A DNA stretch of 64,000 nucleotides. Source: Sarcophilus harrisii (taxonomy: Eukaryota; Chordata; Mammalia; Dasyuromorphia; Dasyuridae). A program made the position numbers and the translations under genes. Below are positions 43,501 to 55,795 of this stretch, piece by piece. The number at the start of each line of letters is the position of its first letter. Position 1 is the stretch's first letter. The stretch lies in assembly GCF_902635505.1 (NCBI RefSeq), contig NC_045426.1, positions 675,399,087-675,463,086 on the forward strand, written 5' to 3'. The notes under the pieces are model-generated. The model ran no database searches, was not told the origin of the DNA, and saw only the letters and a list, made by a program, of their open reading frames with translations.

Positions 43501-46500
43501 AGGTTTCGTTGCGTTTGTGCTGATTTGCTTAGGCCGGGGCAGCCTCCACCCCGGCTGGCGAAGGCCGGGCCCATTTAGCATTCCGCTCTGAAAAGAATGA
43601 GTTCCTGGCACCCAGCTCCCTGCCTCTAATCCCCAGAACAGCATTCAGCCCCTTCCCATGAATGGGGAGTTTGCTTCTTGCACGGCCTCTCACACAAGAG
43701 AGCCCTCACTGAAGCCCCTCCAGGACCCTGCTACAAATGGCAGGCCCTTCTGGGATCCTTTTAAAGTCATCTCCCCCTAAACACTGTCGTGAGGCTTAGG
43801 ATTAAGAGTGGGCCCCAGCTTGGGCCTCTTAGGAAGGGGCTTAGGCTTGTGGGAGAAGCTCCAGTGAAAAGGGGGGCAGGCGAGGGAAGCTCCTCCCATC
43901 CTGAACCAGGATCGGTCATCAGCTACAGTGTTGTGTGGTGTTGCAGGGACTCTGGGTACCACAGCCTGGCAGACATCGTCGTGGCCACCCCCGGCCGGCT
44001 GGTGGATCACATCGATCAGACGCCAGGATTCAGCCTCAGGCAGTTGCGCTTTCTGGTGAGTCGGCCTGAGTTGGGATCTGCGGGGCCACGCAGGTCTAGT
44101 CTGGGGCAATGCCTGGGCTCGTGTCTGCCTGCCCAGGCTGGGCGGAAGGCCCAGAGTGGCTGGGGGGCCTCGGTGCTTGTGAGCAGGAGCGTTCCTGGGA
44201 GCAGGGCCCCGTCCAGTGGGATCTTCCTCAGGGTTCCCCTGAACGCGGCTACCTGCCACTCTACAGATCATCGATGAAGCCGACCGAATGATTGACAGCA
44301 TGCACCAGTCCTGGCTGCCACGGGTGGTGAAAGCAGTTTTCCATGGTGACGATGCCCCTGGCTCCAGCCCACTCTTCCGGAGGGTGGAACCCCGAGCTAT
44401 AACTGCTGCCAGGTACTGGGATGGACACTCTCCACCCATCCCACCACCCACCTCCTGAGGAGAATGGGACCGTGGTTGGCCATTTCTGTTACGTGAGGGT
44501 TGTCACCTGTCCCCTTTGAGGAAGGAGCCAGACCTGGGAAGCAGAGGAGGACGGGAGGGAGGGCACATGTCCATGATGGAAAATTTCCCTTTTTAATGGC
44601 CCATTAGAAGAATGAGGGTCGGGGGAGTTGCCAGCTCCAGAGCCAACAGGCAATGGGGTAGCTGATAAGGTCCATCTGGGACCCACAGACACTGCCCTGT
44701 CTTTCAGCACGAGCCAGCCTCAGATGCCGCTCCAGAAGCTGCTGTTCTCAGCTACGCTGACGCGGAACCCTGAAAAGCTGCAGGAGTTGGGCCTCTACCA
44801 GCCCCGGCTCTTCTCCACTGGCCTGGAGAGCCAAGAATCCACGGTTCAACCAGGGATAGAGCAGGATGTGGAGGGGAAGTACGCCTTCCCTGCAGGGCTC
44901 TCGGTGAGAACGGGGCCTCCTAGAGCCCATAGGACCACCCCTGGTTGGGGGGGAGTGGCCCCCTGGGGGAGGGAGAGGAGGAGGGTGGCCCCCTAGCAGG
45001 ACCCAAGGCAAAAAGGGAGGGAATCTGAGCGGCTTCCAGCCTCTCAGCTTAGAAGAGTGGGCACATTACTAGAGGGATCTCATGGCCTCTGCCCTGTCTC
45101 CCACAGCATTTCTATGTGCCCTGCAGCCTCAACTCCAAGCCACTGGTCATCCTGCACTTGATGCGGAATTTGAAGTTCTCCCGGGTTCTGTGCTTCACCA
45201 ACTCCCGGGAGCACTCACACAGGTGAGGGACAGGTGACAGGGAAGAGGGGGCAAGAGGTGCCGGTGGGTGCATCCCCCTCTGAGCTCTGCCTGCCCCTCT
45301 CTCCAGGCTGTTCCTGCTGGTCAAGGCCTTTGGAGGGATCCCTGTGGCCGAGTTCTCCTCCAGGTTTGGGCCTGGCCAGAGGAAGATGATCCTGAAGCAG
45401 TTTGAGCAGGGCAAGATTCAGCTGTGAGTGTTGTGAAGGGAGGGAGGTTGCTAGGTCAAGGGCAGAGAGCACCGCAGGGCTGGCCAGGACAGGACCCAGC
45501 TGCTGCCCGGGCCTGCTCGCGCCCTGTTTGTCCTTAGCCTGTGTGTATGTGTGTCACACTGTCTCACACACACACACACACACACACACACAGCAGTCCA
45601 ACCCAGCATGGGACCAGTGAACTAGGCCTCGGGGGGTGGGGGGGTACACTTAATGTCAAGGCCTGGAGGAGTGGGCCTGGGGAGCGGGGCTCACAGCCCA
45701 GCGTTCCCTCTCTTGACCTCCCCACAGCCTGATCAGCACAGACGCCACTGCTCGAGGCATTGACGTGAAAGGAGTGAAACTGGTCATCAACTACGATGCC
45801 CCGCAGTACATCAGGACCTACGTGCACCGGTGAGGGGGGCTGTGGGCCACAGGGGCCGTGGTGATGCCGCCCCTCTTCCTTGAGACCCCGGGATTTTGGA
45901 GGCTCTGGTTGTGTCTGTCACTAACCTAGCCCCTGAACTGGAATGACGGGCACCTGCCCCCATGTTGTGTCTGCTTTCAGGGTGGGCCGAACAGCCAGAG
46001 CTGGGCATACGGGGCTGGCATTCACTCTGCTCCTGAAAGTACAGGTAGGTCCCTTGAAAATACATATACTGTCCCCATCCCTCCCACTTTCCCCGTACGT
46101 GTGCCCACCTCTGTCTGTCAATGGAAAGAATCTGTTCCTAGTAACTAGAGACCATTGTCTGGTTACCCAGGAGGAAGGGCTTAAGGGAAGGTGAGTCAGG
46201 TTCCCTCATGACTGGAACCGCTCTCTTTTCCAGGAGCAGAAATTCCTTCAGATGTTGAGAGAAGCGAGAGCCCCAGAGCTGGGGAAGCATCTAGTTCGGA
46301 ATGAGCACCTGAAGTCCCTTGTGCCTCAGTATGAGGAAGCGCTGGCTGAGCTCCAGAAAACCATCCGGGTAAGGGCTCAGGGGGCATGATGGGCCAAGCT
46401 GCCAGCTCCGCCACAGTCATGGGGCTGGCCAGTGGGACCGTGGGAATCTGGCAAAGACTGAGTACACAAAGCCAGGCCAGCAATTTAGGCACGCTTACCT

Positions 46501-46912
46501 CTTGGGAGTTTAATAACCACCCAGCTGCCCAGACCCAAGAGTCTTAGCTACCAATATGTCCAAGGTCTGGGGTCCCGGGAGCTCACCAGAAAAGGGAGTA
46601 GAGACCTGTGGGTGATAGATGCCTGAGGAGAGCCCCAGAGACCCATCCATCCAGCACTGCCCAGAAGGGTGAGCTGGTCTTACCCACCCAGAAGCGGTCA
46701 AAGCAGGAAAGATAGTTTCCCAGGGAGAACTGCCATCAAAGAAGGCAAGAGTGGTCAATGCTGCTGGCTTAGGCTTCTCGACAGGAAGGTACCACAGCAG
46801 TCTGGGCCCCCCCAGTCGCAAGCATGCTGCTCTGTGGAGACTGGATGCTCCCTTCTTTATCTCATCCTAACTTTTGTCTTCACAGAATGAATGGAAGCAG
46901 AAGAATGCCTGA
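37547..46912 (+). CDS. DDX51: DDX51, DEAD-box RNA helicase (16 coding exons)
   Basis: This is the orthologue of yeast Dbp6, an ATP-dependent RNA helicase needed for 60S subunit and 28S rRNA 3'-end maturation in the nucleolus. Exons: 37547-37569, 40702-41075, 41206-41327, 41606-41756, 42405-42550, 42713-42784, 43392-43498, 43947-44055, 44267-44412, 44708-44903, 45107-45222, 45307-45423, 45728-45829, 45981-46044, 46234-46368, 46886-46912. They total 2007 nt, 668 codons plus TGA; human is about 666. Motifs: APTGSGKT (about 256-263), PTKEL (289), TPGR (346), DEAD (371-374), SAT (431-433), [10 protein letters not shown] (563) and HRVGRTAR (593-600). The N-terminus is a basic, low-complexity Lys/Arg/Glu region (about residues 35-155), as in human. 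The start MALFRIARY matches human MALFYVARY. All catalytic motifs are intact. The exon 6 donor (GTTCGT) is weak. Confidence 0.97.
37690..38040 (+). promoter_or_regulatory. GC-box and G-run cluster in DDX51 intron 1
   Basis: At least six near-perfect GC boxes of the form GGGGCGGGGC or GGGGCGGAG lie within 350 bp on the plus strand, between runs of G and GA. A unit starting GGAGAAGGGGCGGGGCCAG occurs twice about 80 bp apart, suggesting local duplication. On the DDX51 sense strand this gives many possible G-quadruplexes just downstream of the start. It is probably the downstream half of the shared CpG-island promoter. Confidence 0.5.
39261..39362 (+). repeat. WSINE1-type SINE with internal deletion, DDX51 intron 1
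   Basis: Begins 'ggggcagctagttggtgtag' and ends 'cttaaccccaattgcct' plus an A-rich tail. Compared with the other copies in the window, the middle (the 'agtcaggaggacctgagttcaaatc' part) is missing, so this is an internally deleted copy. Confidence 0.8.
39367..39620 (+). repeat. MIR3-type SINE, DDX51 intron 1
   Basis: 'catttatatagtgtccactgtgtgcc', 'ctatgctaagcactttgtaa', 'attttacagttaagtcactt' and 'cccacagctaataagtagttgagg' occur in MIR3 order. Confidence 0.6.
39740..40560. repeat. Old unassigned interspersed repeat, DDX51 intron 1
   Basis: Purine-rich plus strand with phrases such as 'gctgaaggctttggagcag', 'gtggggagactgttgtgatcgtccag' and 'gaggaatgagtccttgatgtg'. These resemble a medium-reiterated mammalian repeat also present near 61.8-62.2 and 62.9-63.3 kb. 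Family not assigned. Long ORFs on the minus strand here are read-through of this composition. Confidence 0.4.
41266..41398 (+). repeat. 67-bp tandem duplication of DDX51 exon 3 end and donor
   Basis: Copy 1 (41266-41332) is the last 62 bases of exon 3 plus the donor GTAGG. Copy 2 (41333-41398) follows at once in the intron, at roughly 80% identity. Copy 2 would read [15 protein letters not shown], parallel to [15 protein letters not shown] at the exon end. In copy 2 the donor AAGGTAGG has become GAGATAAG, so it lacks the GT. The 67-bp period is not a multiple of three. Confidence 0.88.
41757..42404 (+). other. DDX51 intron 4 with antisense ORF
   Basis: A 648-bp intron with no recognised repeat. 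On the minus strand it is open for 105 codons (41912-42229), with a charged, protein-like composition that includes [19 protein letters not shown]. No homologue was recognised; it could be a decayed retrocopy or chance. The DDX51 exons on both sides are normal. Confidence 0.5.
42785..43391 (+). other. DDX51 intron 6 with MIR3-type fragment
   Basis: A 607-bp intron starting with the weak donor GTTCGT. Positions 43225-43340 carry a MIR3-type piece ('agtttttattaagtgccgg', 'ctcaaggatcttgcactcc'). No coding sequence. Confidence 0.55.
43499..43946 (+). other. DDX51 intron 7
   Basis: A 448-bp intron, unique-looking, with no gene or clear repeat. Confidence 0.5.
45565..45592. repeat. (CA)14 microsatellite, DDX51 intron 12
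   Basis: Fourteen CA units, about 140 bp past the exon 12 donor, within a 304-bp intron that otherwise shows nothing notable. Confidence 0.9.
46369..46885 (+). other. DDX51 intron 15
   Basis: The 517-bp last intron. No repeat or coding content recognised. The acceptor TTTTGTCTTCACAG precedes the nine-codon terminal exon. Confidence 0.6.
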
Positions 46913-47615
46913 GTCTGGCAGGAGATAGACGGTGTGTGCTGGGCGAAGCCCAAGGACGCATTGTGGGAACAGGGTCAAGAGCTGCTGATCCACTGGCTTC
47001 GGGGACTGGCGTGTGCCTGCTGCCAGATAGGTGTGATCTGGGGACTTGATCACTGTCTGGAACTTGACCAGTAATGGCTGGACCAGCAATCATCGCAGGA
47101 ATGGGGATAGAAGACTTTAATTTTTTAAAGAAAACAGAGGCTTTATACTTATTTTGATAGAAACAAGTATTGTTCTCTAGTGAGGTAAGAAAATGGGGTA
47201 CATCCAGGCTGGTTCTGGATGAATATAGAGGAGGGGACTTTCTCCTGGCCAAGCACTAGTATATAGCTTGCACCCCTAAACTTCAGATTGATCCCAGAGC
47301 TGCTGGGGGGCCAGGGATCAGAGAAGGGTCGGGACCTTCACAGAGACGAAATCAAGGACTTGAGAAATGGAAACCACATGCACCCTATTGGAGATGAAGA
47401 GAAATGTTTAAGACCAACAAGCTGGATTCAAGTCAGCTGTCAACTCATGTCAGTGAGTGCCTACCGTGTACAAGGAGCTTTGGGATGAGGGGGAGGCAAA
47501 CGTCGCTCCATGTGCACGAACCCCTTGGTGCCTCTAGACTCTTTATTCATTACAAGTTTCTAAAATTACAGATTTTACTGTGCGTACCTTATTAAATTAG
47601 AAAGAATGCCACCAG
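46913..47615 (+). other. DDX51 3' untranslated region
   Basis: From the TGA to just past an ATTAAA at 47591-47596, about 700 nt. No earlier AATAAA was seen on this strand. It converges with the EP400 3' end. Confidence 0.55.
47591..47596 (+). terminator. Probable DDX51 poly(A) signal ATTAAA
   Basis: The only good hexamer on the plus strand between the DDX51 stop and the EP400 end. Cleavage would fall at about 47606-47625. Confidence 0.5.
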
Positions 47616-47631
47616 CTATAAAAACGTACAC

Positions 47632-47637
47632 TTTATT
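47632..47637 (-). terminator. Probable EP400 poly(A) signal AATAAA
   Basis: The plus strand TTTATT is AATAAA on the minus strand (GTGTAATAAAGTGTACG). Cleavage would fall at about 47602-47622, the same place as the DDX51 end, so the two convergent transcripts abut or overlap slightly. Confidence 0.6.
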
Positions 47638-49049
47638 ACACTCTGTTTGGTAGGATACATCACAATTCCATACAATCCTACATAGCGAGTACAAGCGCCC
47701 ACATTCGTCAGTAATTTAGACTTGGCCCTGCCTTCCTGGTACCAGTTGATTCCTGGGAAAGAGAATATTTTTTAAAAATTAAGAAAGGTGTTTCCATCTT
47801 TGCTGATCGATGAACGGTCCACAGAACCAGCTGCCTGTGGCAGACTGTGATGCTGATCTGTGCAGGACACAGCCGTCTGTTCCAAAGCAAAGACAGGATA
47901 CCTTGGCATGATTCTAAAATGGGCACCATTTTATTTAGGCATCATGCATGCCAGGGATGCAAAATGTTTCTTTTGTGGCCAAATTTAACCAACTCAAATG
48001 GTACCTTGAACCTGTCTATTTCACTGCCCATCTAAAAGATAAATGGATGGCAAAGAATAGTTTCACACTCAGGGAAACATGGGAACTGAGTGACCTAGAG
48101 AAGGGAAACAGACCGGAAAAAGACCTAACAATTGTAATCTATACCGGAACCACTGGACATGTTCTTCCTTGAAACTGAGCTCTATCTCTTGCTTTGCCAT
48201 CTTAGCTCATATCAGTAATATTGTCATATCCTTAAAGTTGTTTTGTAAAGCAAAAATGCTTTTATTTTTAATTAAGCTACCACCGAAACAACAAATAATC
48301 CCACACTAAAGGGAAAAATGCTTTTTAAAAACCCACTTTATCAAATGCAATGGAAAAAATCCTCCTCATCACCATCACATGAAAAGAAAAGGGCAGGACC
48401 AATTTAAGAGGAGCTCTTTGACCCTCTTACGTAAGCAGCCTTTATTTTAAAAGGTTCATATGTGGATAAGTCTTAGGATCATACAATATATTTTATCATT
48501 TTTTTAAAAATGAGGCAGGCTCCTTTAGGTTAGTAATAGACTGTGACCTCATCCTCCAAACATCTACCTGAATATACATTCATAACTCTTATTCACTTTA
48601 GTAAAATAATCATATAAAAGTGTATTTTTTGCACAGCTCAGAATTAATCTTGAGTTTTGTTTACTTTCCTCTCTTCCCCAGCTGAAGGCTGAATAGATTT
48701 TATACTGAACACAGAAACATCACAAAAGCAAATGAAACTTAAATTAAACCCCAGCAGTTAAAAACTCTCCCAAACTGGAAGTATCAAACTAGACAAATAG
48801 GAAATTTTCCAAGATACAAAGTGAATACTCCTTTTACAAAAAGGTTACAGTTTTACTATACATAGAACTAGGATCAACACACTCATTACATTCCAAGAAT
48901 AACCATTATCACAAAATGAATGAAAGCAAACACATACACACACGCACACATACAGCTTCAGGAAAGGTACACAAAACTACTAACAGCTCAAAAGAATTAC
49001 AAGAACAGAAAATGAATTTTCATTAAAATTTTAACTATACATCCAGATT

Positions 49050-49120
49050 CAATTCAACAAACATTTATTAGGCACCTACTAATGTGCAAAGCAGTGCTAG
49101 GCGCAGATGGTCACACTGAC
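49050..49120 (+). repeat. MIR3-type fragment inside EP400 3'UTR
   Basis: 'tcaacaaacatttattaggc' and 'gcaaagcagtgctaggcgc' are MIR3-like, antisense to EP400, so the SINE is part of the mature message. Confidence 0.6.
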
Positions 49121-49590
49121 GGACTACAGATTTAAGAGATCACATTACACCCAGACTTGTTCTAGGAGGGAATGCCTATGTAAGAGGAGGGTGACCAGTT
49201 TGACCCAGAAGCTTGCAGCTCAGCCCAGGCCATCCCACGTGTGAACAAACAGACGAAATGGCCTATGATATTAGGTTGTCATACTAGACCATCCACTTCT
49301 AAGAGGGCAGAGAATGTTTCTAACAATCTCTGTGGAACTCTTAAAATGAAAATTCTTTATGTAGTTTAAATCAATGCTTAGAAATGATGGTCTAATAAGA
49401 GCAAGAATGTAATCTTTTTTAAACAACCAAAAAAAAAAAGATTTTGACAATTTCCTCCCCAAACCTTTTTTGAGTTTTGTGTACAGTTAAAGATTAAAAT
49501 GTAACTTTAAAGGTGCTTCATGACATCAGATGACTGCCTGTTCCCTGGCCTTTCCAAATTCTCTCTAACTGGCCATATTCAGGCACCCCT

Positions 49591-52500
49591 TTAGTTGGAT
49601 TTGGACAGTGCCTTTAATCTGACCGCAGACATCCGCATCTGCCCTTTGGATTGCTGACTTTGCCCTTCTGAAGCTGGAGGGACCTGTCCAGGATTGGGTC
49701 CCCCAGGGACCTGCAGCTGTGGCGTGGCAGGGGTCACGACTTGTTGCTGTACAAGTTTCTGTTGAACTGCCTGAGGAGCCATTGATGTTGCAGGGAGCAC
49801 TTGTACTTGGTGTGGACCAACTGTGGTCTGGGACATAGTTTGTTGCTGAGGTTGAACCTAAAGATTGGAGAGGACAGGACAAGTAGATGGTTGCACATTA
49901 AAAGTCTTAGGCTCAGAGTTCACTTGCTTCCTCTGGAGAGAGAAACTCTCCAGCTTAGTCACTGCTATCCCTCTCACTGAGGTCAAATCCCATTGATTAG
50001 CCCATATAATTAGTACTGTTTATCAGTATCAAGAGGATAAGAACACCAAGAAACAGCATTGAACACTGGCTGCCATGGTCCACTCCCCACAGAAACTCCC
50101 AAATGATTAGATCCTGTAGCTTAGTTCAATGTTTTAACATTCCCAAGAGAAATTAAAACTGGGGCTGTCATGACCCCTTGATATACAATTGATTAGATCT
50201 GATTCACTTGTCAAGACTACTAAAAAGCCAGACTGACCAGGGCTCAATCTAGTATTCTTAGCCATTTAAGGTAGAGTCTACTCTGAAAATAGCATCTTAA
50301 AAAGAAATCTGGGCAGGTGACTTGAAAATTTTAGCACTTGTGCCTTCAGACTTATTATTCTTTAATAAATGGCAGCAAAACAGCATTGGATTATTAACAT
50401 TTATTGAACATCAATACTATGCTAGGTGCTGTATAATAAAAACCATGATTCCTGTCCCAAGGACTTCCAATCTACAATAGAAAGATGAAAGAGACAGAAG
50501 ACATAACAAATGGAGTTCAGTAGGAAAACAAATAACGAGGAAAGTGTCCAGTGGTTCAGTATGCCCATCACTGACTATCTTTCAAGGATTGGTGGTCTAG
50601 GAAAGCCTTCCCCAAAAAAGTTTTGAGAACAGGTTTGAATAAGGAAGAGAGGAGTTTGCCAGATAGGAAGGGGGAGAATATCCCCAGAGTAGGAAGCAAC
50701 GAGGAGGAAACAGACCCAAGAATGGAGGGATGGAGCCAATATTCCACTGGAGAGGCAAGAGATGGGAAGTGGGAAGGCTAGGAAAGAAACTGGGGAACAG
50801 AGTGACCAGAGACAAGGAGAACATGGATTGAGTTAAACATTGTGGACAAAAACAATGGTCAACTATCTTTAGGAGTTTCTGAAACTCACCTGCTGGGAAA
50901 CAGAAACCATCTGTTGAAGATTGGCCACAGCTGTTTGTTGTTGAACAACTTGAGGAACCTTTGCAACCTTGAAGAAATATGAGAGCAGGTTAATGCAGTA
51001 AGAGAACAAGAATCTTTTAAGAGTCCGAATCTTAAAGACCATCAGAAGTCAATGAGGTCATCGTCTGCCTAAGGAAACATCCCTAACTTAAAAGACTTAT
51101 GGGGGCAGAAGGCTTCCTTTCAGCCCATTCCCTTCTGCCACTGTCTCTGCACATGACTTTCCCACTTCCACTCCTCAAAGAACAGGAGGAGACTTTAATT
51201 CCCTGTGGCTAAAACAGCAAGAGTGAAGAGGAGCTGAACAAGGCCCTTCCAAGTGGCATATTTTGCCCTTCACTGGCACATCGACCTGACTTTCCTTTAG
51301 AGGCGCTACTTTTGAGACCACAGGAGTGCAGTACCTTTACCGGGGCTGGCACTTGCTGGGCTCCTGTGGGCTTTGGGACCTGGGGCAGGGGTGTCTTCAG
51401 GAACTGGGTTTTAATGCTGGGTTGAGCATAAGCCACTTTCTGCTGCTGGGCCTGGACAGTAACATGCTGTGCACTGATCTAGAGAACAGAACAGCTACCT
51501 TCAGAAGAAATTCCCAGAAATATATAATATAGCAGAGTATAAGTATAGATTAGGGAATCTACTCAAAATAATGTCAAATCTGTATTCCTAGTTAAAGGCT
51601 TCATTAGGAAAGAAAAGGTAAAAGTCGAAAAATATGATAGACATCAATGAGAGTTATTTAAATTGCCTTTGCAAAGTGTAGTGTCAATATTCAAAAAACA
51701 GAAGGTGAAAAGGGAAGGAGATGAGAGAAAGAAGAGGGAGGGAGAGAAAAGGAGGGTAAAGAGGGAGGGGGAAAGAACAGAGTAGGGGAGGGAGAGAAAG
51801 AGGGAGGAGAGGATCAAAGAAGAGAGAGAGAGAGAGAGAGAGAGATAAAGTTCACAGCCTCTATAATAGGTCAGGACAAATGCATACCCTGTCCATTAAG
51901 GGACTCAAAGAATTACTCTACCTTCTGACTCTGAGGCTGAATGGTTTTCTGTTGCTGGTGGTTTTTGAGTTTCAGAAGCTGTTGGACATGCAGCGGCTGA
52001 GCAACTACTGTAGGACCTATGCAAGAAAAGCAACAATGGCACTTAGCATATAAGGATGCCAGTCAGTATTACAAGGGGTACTCTTTTTCTCTAGCATTTT
52101 GCTCATCTGTTCAGAAAATGGAAGTTGAAATCAACTACTTAAACAGGAAAGCAAACAGGCCTTCCTCTCTTCCCCCCTTCCCTACTCCAGTCCTGGCCTT
52201 TCCATCGGTTAGACCCAAACTCTCCTTTCACAGGAAAATGCTCGAGTTCTGTCTCCTATTCTTAAAACAACAAAGGTTCAGCAGGCCAAGGACTATAGTT
52301 AAGAACAGGTAAAGAAAGAACCTGCAATGATGAAAAAACAAATTCCATGCTGAAGCCTGACACACATCATGACACACATCCAGTTATGTACCTGTGGCTT
52401 TCTGGGGCTGGCTAAGAGCCCCCCCAATTGCTGTCCTGTTCCCTGGGAGGGCTGTGACTGCCGGCGAGGACTTCACGGGGGATTTGGCGGCAGCTGCGGG

Positions 52501-53407
52501 GGCAGTCTGTCCTGGAGCTGGAAGCTGGGAAGTAGCCACCCGGGTCTAGATGGGAAGAAGCAGGCCATGTTAGCTTCCCAAGGTTTTGAATCTGTTACAA
52601 GCTTTTAAAGAGTGGAATCAATCAACAAGTATTTATGAAGTTCCTACAAAGTGCCAGGCCCTGGATTACCTTCTGGGGACCCCACCCCTTGTCCCCAGTA
52701 CACATTCTGTTGAGAGAGACAAGTACACATAAAACCATGTCGCGCACACGTCAAGTTAAACAAGTACAAAGTCAGGCAAGGTGACTGGCTACCAAGCAGG
52801 CTGGGAGGGAGGGCCCCATGGACAGGGGATGCAGGAAAAGCTTGGTCTGTGGTGTGGCACCGCCTGAGGCAGAGGCCAGGGATCTGTGCCAGAGGCTGAG
52901 GGACAAGGCCGGTTTGCCCAATCTACATTTCCAGCCAAGCTGCTCCGAGCCCTAGAAAACTCACCAGACGAGCAACTTGCAGATTGGCCACAGTGGTGCC
53001 GGCCAGCACGCTTCCGGACCTGGGGGCCTGGGCCCCGGAGAGCTGGGGGGGCGGGGCCGACGGTGGCAGCAGAGGGGGCAGCGGCACTGGAGCTGTCTGT
53101 GGTCCTGCCACAGCGGGCGGCTGAGGCATGGGCTGGGCCGCCAGCTTGTGCTTGGGCAGCTTGAGCGGGTGCTCCTGTGCAGAGAGAACACTTCTCTCAG
53201 CCTGTAGTCCTGAGAGGTGCCCGGGCCTGTGCAGCTCCGGGGGTTCTCTCTCATGCTGTTGCTTAGGGAGATTCTGAACTCTGAGAGTTCAATAAATTGA
53301 TCTTTGCACCCACAATTCCATTATATACATAGATACATACACATATGGTATATGTATATATTTGTGTACATATATGTATATATAAATACATATAAATACA
53401 CCATAGA

Positions 53408-53454
<47 letters not shown>

Positions 53455-55761
53455 CATGATATGGAATGGCTGCCTATGTCTTTAATCAGCAATAGTCAAA
53501 ACAGGAAATTAACATTTTAACTTATTATGAAGTTTCAAATCTGTTCATTCCCTACTGAAATGAAATTTATAATATTTGGGGAAATGTATCTTATTTGGCA
53601 AATTTATGGTTTAAGACATCAATAGCTTAATGTATAGAACCTCTTAATTAACTGGAAGCCCAGCCACACTTAAAGGGTCAGCAGTTTTATGCAAACTTAT
53701 TTATCAGTAATCATTTTTGTTTTTGTCAGTATAAGTGACATTCATTTAAATTTTAACCAATACCTTTATGTCACCATCAAATAATTCTTTATTGGTAAAC
53801 ATGAAAATTTCCCCAAGGCCCTATTATGGGCCAGGACTCTGAACTTGAAACAAAGGATTCTTACAGGGTACTAAGTATAATGCTAAATTAGGTAACTATT
53901 GTCTCTATCAATTCCACTGACTTAGCACCTTGTTTTAAGTTCTGGCCCATAACAAGACCTCTTGGGTATCTTCCACTATGATATTGATTCTGATAGTTCA
54001 GTGTAGTGTGGAGGTTTCCCAAGGATATGGTCATAAATGTTTAGCAACTGGCTCTTTAGGGGTAGAAATGGGGAGATATATTCACAGCATACTTCTAAAG
54101 CAAATCTGCATTATTAACATTTTACTATTACACTCTTAACAATCAACAAAACAATAAATCAAATCCTGATTTGTAGCATATGCTGATTTCCAAAGTGTAA
54201 ATGATCACACTAAAAACTTAACAATCGTAGATAAGGTCCCCTTGCCAGCTGAGAGCATGCTCTATTTGTCCTACCAATCTGGAAAAGCTTTGGATATGGA
54301 CCCAGTGACAAATCATATGTACATCATCCAAGGATCAGCCTTACAAAGTTGGGAGAAGCTCATCACCAGGTTGGCTATAGAGAGTGATGTATTTCTGCCA
54401 TCCCAAAACACACACACACACAAAACTTCTACCAACTCATTATGAGGCTGAAATTAGTATTATGCATTAGTGAAGGAAGCACCCTCAGTGATGAAATTAT
54501 GCGCTCATGAAATACAAAATAACTAGAAGATGAAGGTCATTTGGAAAGTTAAACAAAGCAAACAAAAAGTTGATGGGCTTTTGATGACAACATTCAGTTC
54601 TTTAATAATCTGTTAGCAAGTGATTAGTTTAAAAAAAATCATACTATTTTAAGGATGCTTCCCTAAGTTTGTTCCTCTTTCTGACTTCATTAAGATAAAT
54701 AAATAAGTTTAGGTACTGTGTACAAAAATAAATATTAATAACAAATATCTGTATGATACTTTATAACTTGCCAAGTCTTTTGAGAAACATTATGCAGATA
54801 CAGAAATAAAAAAAAAACTGCTTGTTACTTATGTAACAAGGGGATTCCTGAGATCCCCACGAGGGCCTAACATCAAGTGAATGTCCTCCTCCTCCTCCGC
54901 CAAGGACCACACATCACCAGATCCCAAAAGTGCCAGCAAGGTAGAGGGCTCGCCCATCTAATCTCCCTTCCAATGCCTCTTTCTCTTTTCTTTCTCCCAT
55001 CGCGATGCTAATCCCCACAAAACCACCACTTCACTTTGACTTTTGGCCCACTTCCCTTTCCCAGCATTTATAGATTGGGTCCCTCCGCTTCACTCTCATT
55101 CCCACAGAAAGGATATGAACACCACTGACCACACTTGGAGTGCTGTGTCACCAATTACAACCCTTCTAATAAGAAGGACCAACACCCAACCTTACTGTCT
55201 GCTCTACTACTGCCATATTTCAGCCCTCTGGGTTTTATCATCCCCTGCTGCTGTGTATCTGAACAACTCCTGTATCTTGCTATCCCACTTTCTATTAATC
55301 CCCATCAGCCCCTGCATGTGCCCTGAATTGAACCCCTGCATATGCACTGTCTCCCCCAAAAAGAATGCTAGCTTCTTGAAAGCAGGAAGGACTGTCTAAC
55401 TTCCTTTTCTATCCCCATCCCTCAGCATAATGCTTGGAACAAAGGAAGTGTTCAATAAAGGTTTTTCATTCATTCATTCATTTTGTTTGATATTTTGTCT
55501 TTGCATTCTGTCTCCCTTCCCTCTCCACCCCAGGAGTCCAGGGGTGCATTTTATCTCCTAAACTCTCTTGCAGTAGATATATATTCCTCTCTTTTCCTCT
55601 CCACCATTACTCTAGTACAAGCCCTCATTAATACCCAAATATGCCAAAGCCATTCTACTGACATAAAGACTTACTAAACTAGGATAACGTTCCTATATTG
55701 AACCTAGAAGCCATAACAGCCTATGACAGTTCTGGAATAGTGGGATCCACACCTGAGTTGT

Positions 55762-55795
<34 letters not shown>

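Larger units (their letters stand above)
47615..49590 (-). other. EP400 3' untranslated region
   Basis: About 2 kb of AT-rich sequence after the TAA at 49591-49593, without further exons. It is mostly repeat-free apart from a short MIR3-type piece (about 49050-49120). Low repeat load and the terminal AATAAA support 3'UTR status. Confidence 0.65.
53175..55752 (-). other. EP400 intron after the poly-Q exon
   Basis: 2.6 kb, mostly AT-rich. Its right end holds a LINE-2-type 3' end (about 55020-55490). I looked here by eye for the human linker VQVPQIQ...GKLTP and did not find it. The phases of the flanking exons (both 0) allow direct joining. Confidence 0.6.
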
